Of a stretch of DNA of 64,000 bases, positions 51,777 through 62,692 are shown piece by piece. Every line of letters begins with the position of its first letter. Within the stretch, counting starts at the first letter, position 1. The position numbers and the translations under genes are program-made. This DNA is from Pseudomonadota bacterium (lineage in GTDB: Bacteria > Pseudomonadota > Gammaproteobacteria > Ga0077536), in the NCBI GenBank assembly GCA_016719885.1, contig JADJYF010000012.1:172609-236608 (forward strand), written 5' to 3'. The notes below the pieces were generated by a model, which saw nothing but the letters and a program-made list of their open reading frames with translations, was not told the DNA's origin and searched no databases.

Positions 51777-54398
51777 TGAAGTTGATCCGCTTTCGTGGAC
51801 ATCCGATCCTTTTGAGTCTGGAGGCCACGATGCCGAAATCAAGAATGCCCTACCCGCCGGAGTTCGGCGCAAGATTGTCGAACTGGTTTGAGTCTGGGCG
51901 AACGCCCGAGAAGGCTCCGGGAATACGAGCCGTCTGCGGAGTCGATCCGGAACTGGGTCAAGCAGGCCGAGCGTGACGCTGGCGAGCGCCAGGACGGTCT
52001 GACAACGGACGAGCGGGACGAGCTCAATCGCCTGCGGCGTGAGGTCAGGCAGCTCAAGGAGGAGCGCGAAATCCAAAAAAGCCGCAGCGTGGTTCGCTCG
52101 GAGACCGGGGCGGTGCCCGGGAAGTCTTCGAGTTCGTGAAGGCGAACCACGCGACCTACGGCGTGAGAGCGATGTGTCGGGTGCTGGGCGTGACGGCGAG
52201 CGGCTACTACGCGTGGCGTCACCGGCCGCTCTCGGCGCGGCAGCGAGACGATGCCTTCTGACCGACCAACTACGGCGTTTCCATCGACTGTCCCAGAGCG
52301 ATACGGACGGCCGAAGCTCTGCATGGATCTGGCCGAGGCAGGATTCCGGGTGAGCGGCAAACGGGTTGACGCTTGATGCGGGCGGCCGGTCTGTCGGCGT
52401 TTCCCGGCGCCGGTGGCCGAAGACGACGGTGCGTGACCGCGAGGCTCGGCCGGCCCCTGACCTGGTCGAGCGGCGGTTCTGGGCGTCGCGCCCGGACGAA
52501 CTGTGGGTGGCGGACATCACCTACGTGCCGACCTGGGCGGGCTTCCTGTACCTGGCGGTGGTACTGGACGTCTGCAGCCGGCGCATCGTCGGTTGGGCCA
52601 TGGCCAACCACCTGCGTGCCGAACTCGTGCTCGACGCGCTCGAGATGGCGCTCCAGCAGCGACGGCCGCAGAACGTCATCCATCACAGCGACCAGGGCAC
52701 GCAGTACACCTCGATAGCCTTCGGCAAGCGCTGCCGCGAGGCCGGCGTGCGGCCCTCGATGGGATCGGTCGGCGACTGCTACGACAACGCGATGTGCGAA
52801 AGCTTCTTCGCAACCCTGGAATGCGAGCTCCTGGCCAGTGCCCGCTTCCCAGCACGCCGCGGCCCGGCTCGCGCTCTTCGAGTTCATCGAGGGCTGGTAC
52901 AACGATCGTGTCCCTGGACGTGGTGTAAGAGCGCGAGCCTGGGCAGGTGCTCACCTGCGTTAGTTGATCACGGCGGAGAGCCGTGCAGCGGGATTGTCGA
53001 TCAGGGACTGCAAGCCCTCAAGCTGCATGTAGCGCCGCTGCAGGGCCCACCTCCGTCGTCTGCTCGAGCAGTATCGCGCCGACGAGCCTGGTCACCGCCG
53101 CGTCGTTCGGGAAGATGCCGACCACGTCGGTGCGTCGTTTGACCTCGGCGTTGAGTCGCTCAAGCGGGTTGGTCGAGTGGATCTGAGTTCGATGGGCCTT
53201 GGGGAAGGCGAGGTAGCCCAGCACCTCGGTCTGCCTCGTCCATCAACGCGCCGAGCTTGGGGAACTTGACGCGTAACTGGTCAGCGACGATGCGCCATTG
53301 CGCGACCGCCGCCTCGCGTGTCTCCTGGGCGAAGGCGGTGTTGATGGCGGCCAGCACCATCTGCCGTTGGCCCTTGCCGGCGTGAGCGAGCGCGTTGCGC
53401 AGGAAGTGCACCTTGCAGCGCTGCCAGGTCGCGCTCAACGCCTTCGACGCCGCCGTCTTCAAGCCTTGATGGGCGTCGGAGATCGACGAGCTTCACGCCG
53501 CGTAATCCGCGCCGTGTCAGGCTGCGCAGGAAGTGCGTCCAGAACGGCTCGGCCCGTTTGGCCCAACCGCCATGCCGCGCACCTCGCGCATGCCGTCGGT
53601 ATCGACCGCCACGGCGATTATTACCGCCTTACAGATCCGGCCGGCCTCCGCGCTTTGAGTAGGTGGCGTCGACCCACAGGTACGGCCAGCGCCTCCAGCG
53701 GCCGGTCCAGGAACGCCCCGACCCGCTGGTCCATTTCGGCGCACAGTCGCGACGCCTGGATCTTGAGATCCCGGCTGATACCCATCGCCTTGACCAACTG
53801 GTCCACTGAACGGCCCGACGCCTTTGTACGCAGGGTGCTGATGACCGCCGCCAGGGCCTTCTGCCGCGGCGCGGCTCGAGGAACGGCGGAAGTAGCCCCA
53901 CCGCGCAGCGGATCTTGAGCGGGATGCCGCCGGCGCGCGTCTCCCCACAGGCGCGCGGTAGCTGCGGCTGTCTGTTGCGTCGCGCGTCGCCGCAGGCCGC
54001 GCGCAGATTGCGACGTCCACGCCATCAGGCCTCGACGACGTGGTGACCGGGCTCGCGAAGGGGAAAACTTTGTCGGCCCCTCTCGACCAGCTCGGTCAGG
54101 CAATGCTTGTCAGGTCGTCGGGTTTCCAGGTCACGGCTGGCTGATAACTCAAGCCAACCCAGACCCACGATGGCCTTGATCCGGCGCCAGCCTCGCGGTG
54201 CGGGCTGGGCTAACCGGACCAGCCACCTTCGCCACACCCGGCGCTACCGGCATAACCCGCGTCGACGGCACTCGGCCATCGACTATCTCTCCCATCAACT
54301 ACGAAAAGGAGGCTGCATCTTCAAGATACCAACCGTGCGACACTGAGCGCGGCTTGAGACCCAAGCCGTTGACCGTCCAAGAACACGGATCAACTTCA
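51777..54398 (+). mobile_element. IS3-family element copy 1, decayed and interrupted by an IS256-family element
   Basis: Its ends tgaagttgatccg (51777) and cggatcaacttca (ending 54398) equal those of the intact copy at 62639-63920. It carries a 4-bp target duplication TTCG (51773-51776 and 54399-54402). Relative to copy 2 it has several indels: orfA (from 51830) and orfB (52366 onward, with WVADITYVPTW and HHSDQGTQYTS intact) are frame-disrupted. The A7 slippery run is reduced to A6. At about 52896 the coding sequence stops in ...EGWYN and resumes at about 54250 with RRRHSAIDYLS. Confidence 0.92.
52897..54249 (-). mobile_element. IS256-family element nested in IS3 copy 1, decayed
   Basis: Minus-strand frames contain pieces of an IS256 (mutator) transposase in order from high to low coordinates: ALAAVISTLRTKASGRSVDQ (~53850), SRLCAEMDQRVGAFLDRP, PYLWVDATYSK, LSATWQRCKVHFLRNALAHA (~53420), and STNPLERLNAEVKRRTDVVG (~53180). 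At least four frame changes make it a pseudogene. It interrupts IS3 between GGTACAAC and GGCATAAC, a candidate 8-bp target duplication with two differences. Positions ~54030-54249 are not explained by the transposase. Confidence 0.8.
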
Positions 54399-54836
54399 TT
54401 CGGAGCTTCGTGGCAAAGTGGCGCAGCGGCGCGATACCGCTGCGCAGTGCCTTGCGGTACCAGATCTTCCAGGCGCGCACGGCCAATGCCGGTCGGCGTT
54501 GGGTCCTCAAGTTCTTGAGCGCATCGCGCCGTATGTAGACGACAAACAAGCTGTGATTGGCAGCCTGTAACTCGTCAAGTGCAATGTCCTCGCCAGGGCG
54601 CAACGAGTCACGGTTCCGGAGCAGCAGCCAGCGCGCCCTTGACGATGGGCCGCCCTCGGCGGTCATGACGTAGCTCATTGGCCCGGTTGACCCTTACTCG
54701 GTCGATGACCTCGCGAACGTGTTTCGCGACAACGTGGAACAGGTCGAAGACGATGATGGCGTTCGGGCAATGACGCTGGACCTCCACCTAATAGCCGGCA
54801 TTCATGTACATCACGGCCGCCTCGAGCCGTGCGCTG
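54399..54836 (-). pseudogene. ISL3-family transposase, middle fragment
   Basis: Continues the C-terminal fragment across IS3 copy 1. Visible: EVQRHCPNAIIVFDLFHVVA, VREVIDRVRVNRANELRHD, RWLLLRNRDSLRPGEDIALD, LQAANHSLFVVYIRRDALKN and SGIAPLRHFATKLR. An in-frame TAG replaces a sense codon after MNAGY, and a frame shift occurs near 54660. At ~54836 the ISL3 sequence joins the 3' end of the IS256-family gene. Confidence 0.82.
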
Positions 54837-56088
54837 CGCTGCCACTCCATGACCGATCGCGTCCAGTCGGCAGTGATGTTACGCAAGGCCAGCCAGACCA
54901 GTTTGCTCGCCGCATCGTCACTGGGAAAGTGGCCGGCGGGTCTTGATGATCTTACGGAGCTGGCTGTGCAGGCTCTCGGTCGCATTCGTCGTGTGAATCA
55001 CGCGGCGGATCTCCGGCGCAAACGCAAAAGACGGGATCTCTCTGACCTAGGCCCGACGCCAGATCGCTACCACCGTTGGATGCTTCTGCCCCCAAGCGCC
55101 GGTTTCGAACTCGTCGATCGCGGCCGCCATGGCTTCGGCGGTCGGCGCCGTATAGATAGGCCGCTAGGCAGTCGCAAACTGCTTGCGGTCTTTCCACGAC
55201 GCGTGGTCGAGGCTGCTTCGGATCAGGTGCGCAATGCAGGCCTGCAGTGCAGTCGCCGGAAACACGGCAGCCAGCGCCTTCGGACGGCCCTTCAGACCGT
55301 CCGTGACGGCAACCAGGATATCGCCGACACCTCGGGTCTTCAGGCCGTTGAACACATTTAGCCAGAAGTTGGCGCCTTCGATCTGTTCTAACCATAGGCC
55401 GATCACATCGCGCGGACCGTCCAGCAGCACGTCCAGCGTCAGGTAGATGACTTTGTTGCGAACTACCGCATCCTCGCGGTGCTTCACTCGCACCACGTCG
55501 AAGAAGACGACCAGATACATCGGCTCTAGCAGCCGGCTCTGCCTAGCCGTGACCTCGGTCATTACCGCTTCGGTCACCGAGCTGATGAACTCCGGACCCA
55601 CCTCCGTGCCGTACTGCTCGGCCAGGACGCCCTGGATCTCGCGCACCGTCATACCGCGTGCGTACATCGCCACGATCTTGTCGTCGAAGCCTGTGAACCG
55701 ACGTTCGCGCGTGGGGCTCAGCAACGGCTCGAAGCTGCCCTCTCGGTCTTCGGGCACTTCGATACGGGTCGGCCCGTCCTCGGTCAGAACGTTCTTGCCG
55801 GTCACGCCTTTTCGGTGGTTGCTGCTTTCCTCCAGCCTGGCTTCGCTTGACGGGCAGCCCAGATGGTGAGTGAGCTCGGCGCCGAGTGCCCGCTCGATCA
55901 AGGCTTTCTTGAACGCCAGCGACACGGCTTGCACCGCCCCAGCGCTCACCGGGACTTTCACAAACTGGTCGATCAGCTCTTTCGGGCTCTCAGACAGCGC
56001 CGCTGTCGCCGCCACCGTGGTTGCTTTCCTGCCTGGCATAACGCCTCCTCTCGGACATATTACGCCCCGCACACAAAATCCCTGACAA
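54836..56088 (-). mobile_element. IS256-family element with degraded transposase gene
   Basis: The transposase starts at ATG 56039 (MPGRKATTVAATAALSESPK). The first two thirds are open to 55164, with RFTGFDDKIVAMYARGMTVR, VFFDVVRVKHREDAVVRNK and NGLKTRGVGDILVAVTDGLK. Then an in-frame TAG (55164-55166), a second TAG after AIWRRA, and a 1-bp shift after LRKIIKTR end the frame. GHFPSDDAASKLVWLALRNI continues in another frame. The last ~20 residues and the right terminal repeat are missing where ISL3 sequence begins. The left terminal repeat is at about 56066-56088. Same group as the remnant at 9254. Confidence 0.88.
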
Positions 56089-56446
56089 CCCTGCCGAAGT
56101 AGACGTCCCACAGGTTGTCATCAATTTATTCGAATCCGATGTACTCGCCGAAGATGGCCGTGTTAACGTCAATCTACTGACGCCTCCATAGGATGCCACT
56201 GTTAGCGCCGAAATATCGCGCTCTGACGCAAACTTTCTATGCCAAAAAACTGGCCGCGTTCCGCTACCCTACGACTGGACTCTAAACCGCCAAGCTACTG
56301 AAGCCGCGGGGAAGACGCAGTACAAGATACCAAAGCAACAAAGCCCATTTTGTGTAGCTCTAGTCGGATTCTTTAATGCTTCAGGAGTACATCACTCCAT
56401 GCTACTTAGACAACGGTGGCCGTGAATTTGAATACACAGCGAAACC
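56089..56446. other. Gene-free AT-richer stretch
   Basis: No reading frame with family similarity, no IS terminal repeats and no strong hairpin seen. Base composition changes here from the GC-rich chromosome and IS elements to clearly AT-richer DNA, marking the left edge of the foreign cargo. Confidence 0.6.
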
Positions 56447-57352
56447 TCAGAACAGAATCAGCGACTGTCGCTGATTGAATATTCTTCGTCGACCACGCCT
56501 CACATCAGCGCAATTCAGCCCCGAATACCCGGTGCGTCTTTCCGTGTTTGCCAATCGCGATGCAAGATGCCAATCATTTACCTCCCAAGGATCAAACGAA
56601 ATTGAGAAGTAACTCGACAATTGGCGTATTGTGGTTATCAATGCCTTTTGTCGAATCCAAAAATTAAAAAGGTGCCTGCCTGTATCAAGAGTGAAAAGCT
56701 TTCGATCTTTTGCCAGAAACCAAATCATGCCCATGAAGCACAGGAAATAGAACGTTGGAAAGGCAATGGTCGCACCTGTAAGGCGACCAAGATACCCAGG
56801 ATAAAGATTGCATAGCACCTTGTGGGCAACAGCCTTATGCTCGATTTCCTCTGCGAAATGCCAATAGAACATTTTGCGGAGGCTCTCCGGACTTCCCATT
56901 AATAGATTCCGCTCAAGCACAGAATGCGCCAAGCAGGCATTTATGTGCTCGATTGCTGCAACTACAGATATGCGCAGGCACTTAGGCTGAGCCCTTTCGA
57001 GAACCGAGTACAAAACCCAGTTTACGGGTTTTAAGAATTGATCGATAACGACTCCGGATTCTTGAATTTTTCTCCAATGGACACGATGTGCGACACCGTG
57101 CATTGACTCCTGCTGGAGAAAATTGAGCAACTCCTTTTTTTCGTGTTCCGTCTTGGAAAAATCCGTGCACGGTTTAAGTGTTCGGATGAAAAATGCTTCG
57201 TTATCAGGCACCAGTAACGAATAGACATCGAACCATCGTGAAAGAGCGGCGCTCCCTCCCAACCAATCCTTTGTTTCAAAATCATCAAGGCGCCATCTAT
57301 GTCTTTTAATGCCACGTTTTGTGCGGGGGTTTCTTGGCATGCTGTTGCTCAT
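56447..57352 (-). CDS. Predicted metal-dependent hydrolase (PF10118 type)
   Basis: A 301-residue helical protein. The conserved acidic/histidine patterns NFLQQESMHGVAHRVHW, AAIEHINACLAHSVL and FYWHFAEEIEHKAVAHKV give a ferritin-like di-metal site. FPTFYFLCFMGMIWFLA forms a hydrophobic segment that could touch the membrane. This combination is that of the PF10118 'metal-dependent hydrolase' family, whose reaction is unknown. Codon use and AT content differ strongly from the core genes. Neighbours: a gene-free gap, then the RpfC-like kinase, same strand. Confidence 0.82.
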   Translation of the reverse strand: MSNSMPRNPRTKRGIKRHRWRLDDFETKDWLGGSAALSRWFDVYSLLVPDNEAFFIRTLKPCTDFSKTEHEKKELLNFLQQESMHGVAHRVHWRKIQESGVVIDQFLKPVNWVLYSVLERAQPKCLRISVVAAIEHINACLAHSVLERNLLMGSPESLRKMFYWHFAEEIEHKAVAHKVLCNLYPGYLGRLTGATIAFPTFYFLCFMGMIWFLAKDRKLFTLDTGRHLFNFWIRQKALITTIRQLSSYFSISFDPWEVNDWHLASRLANTERRTGYSGLNCADVRRGRRRIFNQRQSLILF

Positions 57353-57796
57353 TGGCTCTGAAAATCTGGCGGCGAACCAACTGCGGATTTAAAGTGGCGA
57401 ATATTTCAAAACCTTTACCTTTAAATGCTCCTCCTCGTGTAGCCGGGCAATACATCATTTAAGTAACCATACGGATGAACACAGATTAGAGGCTATAATT
57501 TGGCCGTCGATGTGTCACTACGAATTAGCCAACATTACCCTGTATGAGGGTATCAGTTGACGAAATCTGCGCGCTTCGTTCATGACTACTTGGCTTTCTT
57601 TTAGGTAGGCAGTAGCGGATGCATGTTATGGCGGACTTATGCGCATCGTGTAAGGACGAAACTGACACGACTCGGCCCAAGCAAGATTTACATCCGCCAT
57701 CTGAATGAACACTTCAGATTGCAACTTTTAATTGATTTTTGCCTCGAAAATGACGCATGTTCCCTGCAACTGCTAGTTAGCTAATGCCGTTGAACT
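57353..57796. other. Gene-free AT-rich stretch between hydrolase and kinase
   Basis: 444 bp with no recognisable coding or RNA feature. It should contain the hydrolase promoter (minus strand); several AT-rich hexamers could serve and none stands out. Confidence 0.5.
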
Positions 57797-60198
57797 TCAT
57801 GTAAATTCATCTAAATGACAATCAAGAGTGCGCAAGAAATGCAATATGTGGCACTCGGTCAGCCTAAAGATTTTTCTCATCGATTGTATGCGACGACGTA
57901 CTACGTCGGGTCCCACCTGGCGGTCAGATGACAAGGCACCGTCGATGCTTTTAAATTCGTCGCCAAGGGCATAGGCGCCAGCTGAATAGCACATGCTTGC
58001 TAGTTTATGCGCGTCCGCATCAATCCCAGGAATAGCCGTTGACGCAACTTGGTTCTCTATACTTTGGAACGCTTGTTCTAAACTTTCGACAAAGTTTGCA
58101 AGCAACTCTTTTGTGAAATGAATCGTTCGCGCGTTGAGACCTAAATTCAAGTAAGTCGAATAATCAAAAATTGCGTCAGGCGATGAATTGTTCAGCGCGT
58201 CTGGGGAAGTGCGAGAGTCTTCGATTAGCTCAAAAATCGTAGATTGGAAAAGCGCATCGGATACCGGCTTAACCAGCCGCCGAATCCTATTAAGGGTGGT
58301 TGGTGGTAAGAGGTCCACACTAATGTCCTCAGCAGATATGATTACGCATTTCATGTTCATATGAGTAGGGTGGTTCGTTAGACCATCCAGCAGTCTTTGT
58401 GCCGTATGCAACCCAACATTCCAATCGAGTACGAACAAGTCAAATGCCTGCGAACCAAGCGCCGATGCAGCACCCGATGTTGACGTCACGGCGACTGTGT
58501 TGATTCCAAGCTGAGCAAGTTTTTCTTCTAATATTGCTAAATTAAGAGGGCTGTCGTCCATCACAAGGGCGTAGCACTGACGCGAGAGAGCGACGGACGG
58601 CGTTCGTTCGTCGAGGGCTATGGAGGCTAGAATCGCTTCGGCAATTTGCAGCGCATTTGTCAAAATGCTTAAGGGGTCACTGCGCGTCACTATGATGCGA
58701 CGCCTCTCAACAACTATCACGTTTTCCGGTTCTTTCTGTCTGAGCATTATTTGGACGGCAGACGTCGGTATGTTATTAATTTCCTTTTGTCTTTCATCAA
58801 ATTCGCTCTCGTCGTAAATGTAAATGGAACCCCATTGGCCCGATGGATCATCATCCTTTTCGGTAGGATTTAATTCGCCTTTTGACCAGTAGATGTTGGC
58901 TGCCCCTGTGCATTCTTTTGCGCAATCTTGAAAAAGGCCAAGATTGCGAGATAAGACAATAACCGGGGTTGTAGTTGAAAAGATGAATTGATCGCTTGCT
59001 GGAATAGCATAAAACTCAAAACGCGATGAGTATCGGCTCTCAGACAGTTGGGAAAACGTGAAATGTCCGCCGATCGCTTGGGCGTTTTCATGGGCCACTT
59101 TGAGTCCAAGTCCGGAGCGGGTCGACAGAGAAGATCATTCGAATGCGATTCGCTTTGACCAACGAAACGGGCACCAGGATCCGCTTCGTTCTCTATCGTG
59201 ATTTTTAATTTTGGGCGACTTCCATTTTCATAGGTCATGCTTATTAACACTTCACCGCCGGCACAGTAACGAATAGAGTTCGAAAGGATATTCGACAATA
59301 TTCGCTCGAAGGGCATAACGTCTCGTGGCAGTTGTGCGTCGCATGTTGCGGCTATTTGGTACCTTAACCGAGCGCCCCTCTCTTCAATTAAGTTTCGATA
59401 CATTTCTGCGAATCGGACCAGCCAATAGACTGCCGCTTCGTGATCCGGCGACGTTTTAAGACTGCTGTCAGCATCTTCCGTGCCTGACTTCAATTGGTTA
59501 TCGGATAAGACGCGAGAAATCATTCTCGCCATAAATTCGACAAGCCTATGTATGGAGCTAATTGATTCGACTCCCTTTTCCGAAAGGGGCTCCACCTGCA
59601 GTCTGCCTGCGGATTCAAGTACGTGCTGAAGCGGCCCTCGAATATCATGTGCCAAGAACGCAAGTAACTCATTTGTTCTTTTTGTGGTTTCGTTTGCGCG
59701 CACCTCCGATTGTCTGAGTTGGTTTGTAAGGTATAGCACGTAGATTGAAATGAACGGCATTCCAAATAAGAAGCTCAGGAGAAAGTGTATTCTTCCCTGC
59801 CATGGATCCGATGCGATATATAGCCCCGTAACGCCAAAACACGCGACAGCTAAAGAGAGAATTAGATACTCACGGCCGAATCGCACACCGTATGCGAACG
59901 AAATATGAATTAAAAAAAACAGCAAAAATGCTCCTTTCTCTCCGGTTTGATGGAGACCACAGATTGCGAATCCGTTGTCGATAATCAAAGTACCAATAGG
60001 ATGGATAGGAACTTTAATTTTCCTTTGTAGTGTCGCGAAGAGGAGAACGAGGGAGTACACAACGAATACGAGGTAGGTAGGATGATTTTTTATACCGAAC
60101 GAAAGGTAGTAAAGCCCCATGAAAGCGCAAATGACTATTCGGACGAGAGCTTGCGCTCTCATTTGGTGAAGTTTTTCAGATGTTTCGCGAGTCCGCAT
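57797..60198 (-). CDS. RpfC-like hybrid sensor histidine kinase (one frameshift)
   Basis: Order from the N-terminus: about six membrane helices (ALVRIVICAFMGLYYL, PTYLVFVVYSLVLLFATL, IGTLIIDNGFAICGL, AFLLFFLIHISFAYGVRFG, YLILSLAVACFGVTGLYIA, FLLSFLFGMPFISIYVLYL), HisKA with LLAFLAHDIRGPLQHVLE, HATPase with N-box FERILSNILSNSIRYCAGG, a spacer of ~130 residues, a receiver (phospho-Asp in FDLFVLDWNVG, Lys in RRLVKPVS) and a C-terminal Hpt-like domain (DADAHKLASMCYSAGAYAL). Input region and domain order match RpfC, the DSF receptor. The frame changes at ~59115-59135, just before the ATPase box SGLGLKVAHENA; span 2402 bp. Start ATG 60198 (TTG 60234 possible). Confidence 0.85.
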
Positions 60199-60234
60199 TT
60201 TCTTTGCCGTGCGCTCAAATTTGACGGGGTCCAA

Positions 60235-60547
60235 TTCTTTTGGGTCGCCGTTTGTCGTTAGAGTCTTCAGTGACGAAATTTGGACTCCTATGTAGATTTG
60301 CGATCGATTTTGCGAGAAAGTCTACTCAACGTTTTCAATCGGCGTATCCAGAGGCGACATTCCCAAGCAATTGTAAAGTTGGCATTCACGTTCGGCACGA
60401 GATTGAAAGTTCATTGTTCGGCATTTCCTAACGACCGTCTATATTTGGGTATCGCCCTGATCTACCGGACACATCATGGAAGGTCTGGACTTGCCCGGGT
60501 CTGACGGACATTTTCGCGCTATCGTTTTAGCGTAGGAGAAATGTCCC
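60235..60547. other. Gene-free stretch upstream of the RpfC-like kinase
   Basis: This 313-bp segment should carry the kinase promoter on the minus strand. Near its right end (about 60465-60530) begins the terminal region of the next IS3-family remnant. No other feature seen. Confidence 0.45.
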
Positions 60548-61090
60548 ATGAGTAGTAAAAGATATTCGCTCTAATTCAAGGATGAAGCCATCCGCCAGGT
60601 GGTTAAGCGCGGTCGTAAAGTGGCGGACGTTGCCGAGCGCCTAGGCGTCTCCAGTCATATCCTTTGCCGATGGGTCAAGGCCGCCCAGCCCGATGACTCG
60701 GATGCACGCCGTGCCGCGCTGGTCGAGGCCCGCAGCGAGATCCTCAAGCTCCGCGCCCAACTCAAGCGCACCGAAGAAGAGCGTGACGTCCTAGGAAAAG
60801 GGCCGCGCGGTACTTTGCCAGGGAGCCCGAGTAAAGTACCGCTTCATCAACGATCATCGCCACCGTTACCGCATCGGCATGCTGTGCCGCGTCGTGCAGG
60901 TCTTGCGCAGTGGCTCCTATGGCTGGCTGGAAAAGCCCCAGTCCGACCGAATGCGCGGGGACGAGCGATTACTACCACTGATCCGCAATTCCTACGCAGC
61001 GAGCGGCAGGGTCTAAGGATACCCGAGGGTGTTCCTCGACCCGCGTGAGGTCGGGGAAACTTGCGGTCGCCATCGCGAGGCCAGGCTCAT
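60548..61090 (+). pseudogene. IS3-family orfA/orfB remnant (different from the two full copies)
   Basis: OrfA starts at ATG 60548 (MSSKRYSL), has an in-frame TAA at codon 9, then FKDEAIRQVVKRGRKVADVA and GVSSHILCRWVKAAQPDD with the HTH, and the leucine-rich ILKLRAQLKRTEEERDVL. OrfB begins KYRFINDHRHRYRIGMLCRV and has another TAA (after AASGRV). Similarity stops at RHRVARLMR (~61090), where ISL3 sequence starts, so the catalytic core is lost. Confidence 0.82.
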
Positions 61091-61107
61091 GCGGGCCCCT
61101 AAAATTT

Positions 61108-61797
61108 GGTTCTTCGCCCAATAGCGTGGACGTAGAGCGGGACCAGGGTCGCCACTGCTAGTTTGTTGTTACCACACATCAAGCAAGCAGGAGGGCGACC
61201 GTGGCCCCAGAACATCCTATGGCCCGGCTCGGCGGCTGGGAAGGTTATGAGGTTCAATCGTGTACGGTAGAGATGCGCCAGGAGGTCTCGTGGTGCATCG
61301 TTCGTCTGGCAATTCGGCGTGCGCAAGCTCACTGGTGTAGCGGCTGCCTGAACCGCTGCCGGTCCATTCACGATTTGGAGCAACGCCAAGTGCGTGACCT
61401 GCCGGTGTTCGAGCGCCGCACGTTGGTGGTCTTTCCGCGGATCCGTGTAGCGTGTCCTCGCTGTGGCCCCAAGGTCGAGTTACTGCGCTGGCTCGACCCG
61501 CGTCTGCGGGTCACACGCCGCCTCGGCGAGTCCGTGGCCAAGCTATGTGAAGTGACCTCGGTACTGCACGTGGCCCGCCACTACGCGCTGAACTGGAAGA
61601 CGGTCAAAACCCTGGACAAAGCGCAGCTTGCACGCGAGTTGGGACCGTCGGACCTCGACGGCCTCCAGGTCATCGGCCTGGACGAGTTCGCCATCCAGAA
61701 GGGGCATCGCTACGCGACGGTCATCGTCGAGCCTGTTCGCAAGCGAGTGCTGTGGGTCGGGCGCGGACGGAGCCGCGAGGATATCCGGCCGCAGTAG
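61108..61797 (+). pseudogene. ISL3-family transposase, N-terminal half
   Basis: GGTTCTTCGCCCAA (61108-61121) matches the ISL3 terminal repeat at 51602. The coding part (from GTG 61201) has the cysteine zinc-finger region (HWCSGCLNRC and ACPRCGPK), RDLPVFERRTLVVFPRIRV, NWKTVKTLDKAQLARELG and the catalytic start VIGLDEFAIQKGHRYATVIV. It ends at REDIRPQ (61797). The missing middle and C-terminal parts correspond almost exactly to the fragments at 51.6-54.8 kb, which lie in opposite orientation. Confidence 0.86.
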
Positions 61798-61930
61798 TGT
61801 CCCAACGTTGGGTTGTTAGCCTGCCATAACAGCCTGACCGGACGGCAATATTTGTCAGTTCAGGCTGGTCTCGATTTGAACCGCTCCCGTAGCATTTTCG
61901 GTCTATTCGGCCGAGCTGCGGGTGGCGTCA

Positions 61931-62641
61931 ATGAACTCAGGCAAACTCGTTTTCGCGCAAGTCATGGCGCATCTCCCGTCGACTACCTTTCGGAGATGCG
62001 TGGCCCGCTATCGAGGCGAGCACAAGGTCAAACACTTCAGTTGTCTCGACCAGTTCCTGTGTATGGCCTTCGCCCAGTTGACCTATCGCGAAAGCCTGCG
62101 CGATATCGAAGCCTGTCTGCGCAGCCAGCGCACCAAACTCTTTCATCTCGGGTTCCGCAGCATCGTCGCCAGGAACACCTTGGCCAACGCCAACGCAACC
62201 CGAGACTGGCGCATCTATGCCGATTTCGCTCAGAGCCTCATCAACATTGCACGCAAGCTATACGCCAACGAGCCCTTCGCCGCCGAGCTCGCCAATACCG
62301 TCTACGCCCTCGACGCAACCACCATTGACCTCAGCCTTTCGGTGTTTCCCTGGGCGCCGTTCCGCTTCGCCAAGGCCGCCGTCAAATTGCATACCCTGCT
62401 CGACCTACGCGGCAACATCCCAAGCTTCATCCACATCAGCGACGGCAAATGGCACGACGTCAACGTCCTCGATATCCTCGTGCCTGAGGCCGGTGCTTTC
62501 TATGTCATGGACCGTGGATATGTCGACTACGAGCAGTTATACAAGCTGCATCAAGCTGCAAGCTTTTTTGTCATTGGCGCCAAGTCCAACTTGCGCTTCA
62601 AGCGTCGCTATTCGCAGACCGTTGACGCTCACAGCAACTGA
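61931..62641 (+). pseudogene. IS4-family transposase, 3'-truncated
   Basis: From ATG 61931: GKLVFAQVMAHLPSTTFRRC, HFSCLDQFLCMAFAQLTYRE (DUF4372-like N-terminus), first catalytic Asp in TVYALDATTIDLSLS, second in SFIHISDGKWHDVNVLD and YVMDRGYVDYEQLY. The frame is cut before the catalytic glutamate by the left end of IS3 copy 2; the TGA at 62639-62641 comes from the inserted end. No continuation is seen right of that element. Confidence 0.85.
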
Positions 62642-62692
62642 AGTTGATCCGCTTTCGTGGACATCCGATCCTTTTGGAGTCTGGAGGCCACG

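Noticed and set aside
54025..54237. A separate 70-codon gene at the edge of the nested IS256 element
   Set aside because: No recognised family and no ribosome-binding site; it lies within IS debris and could belong to the element's end.
54836..56111. Stop-codon reassignment (TAG read as sense)
   Set aside because: The affected genes also have frameshifts and truncations, and core genes here show normal stop use, so decay is the simpler explanation.
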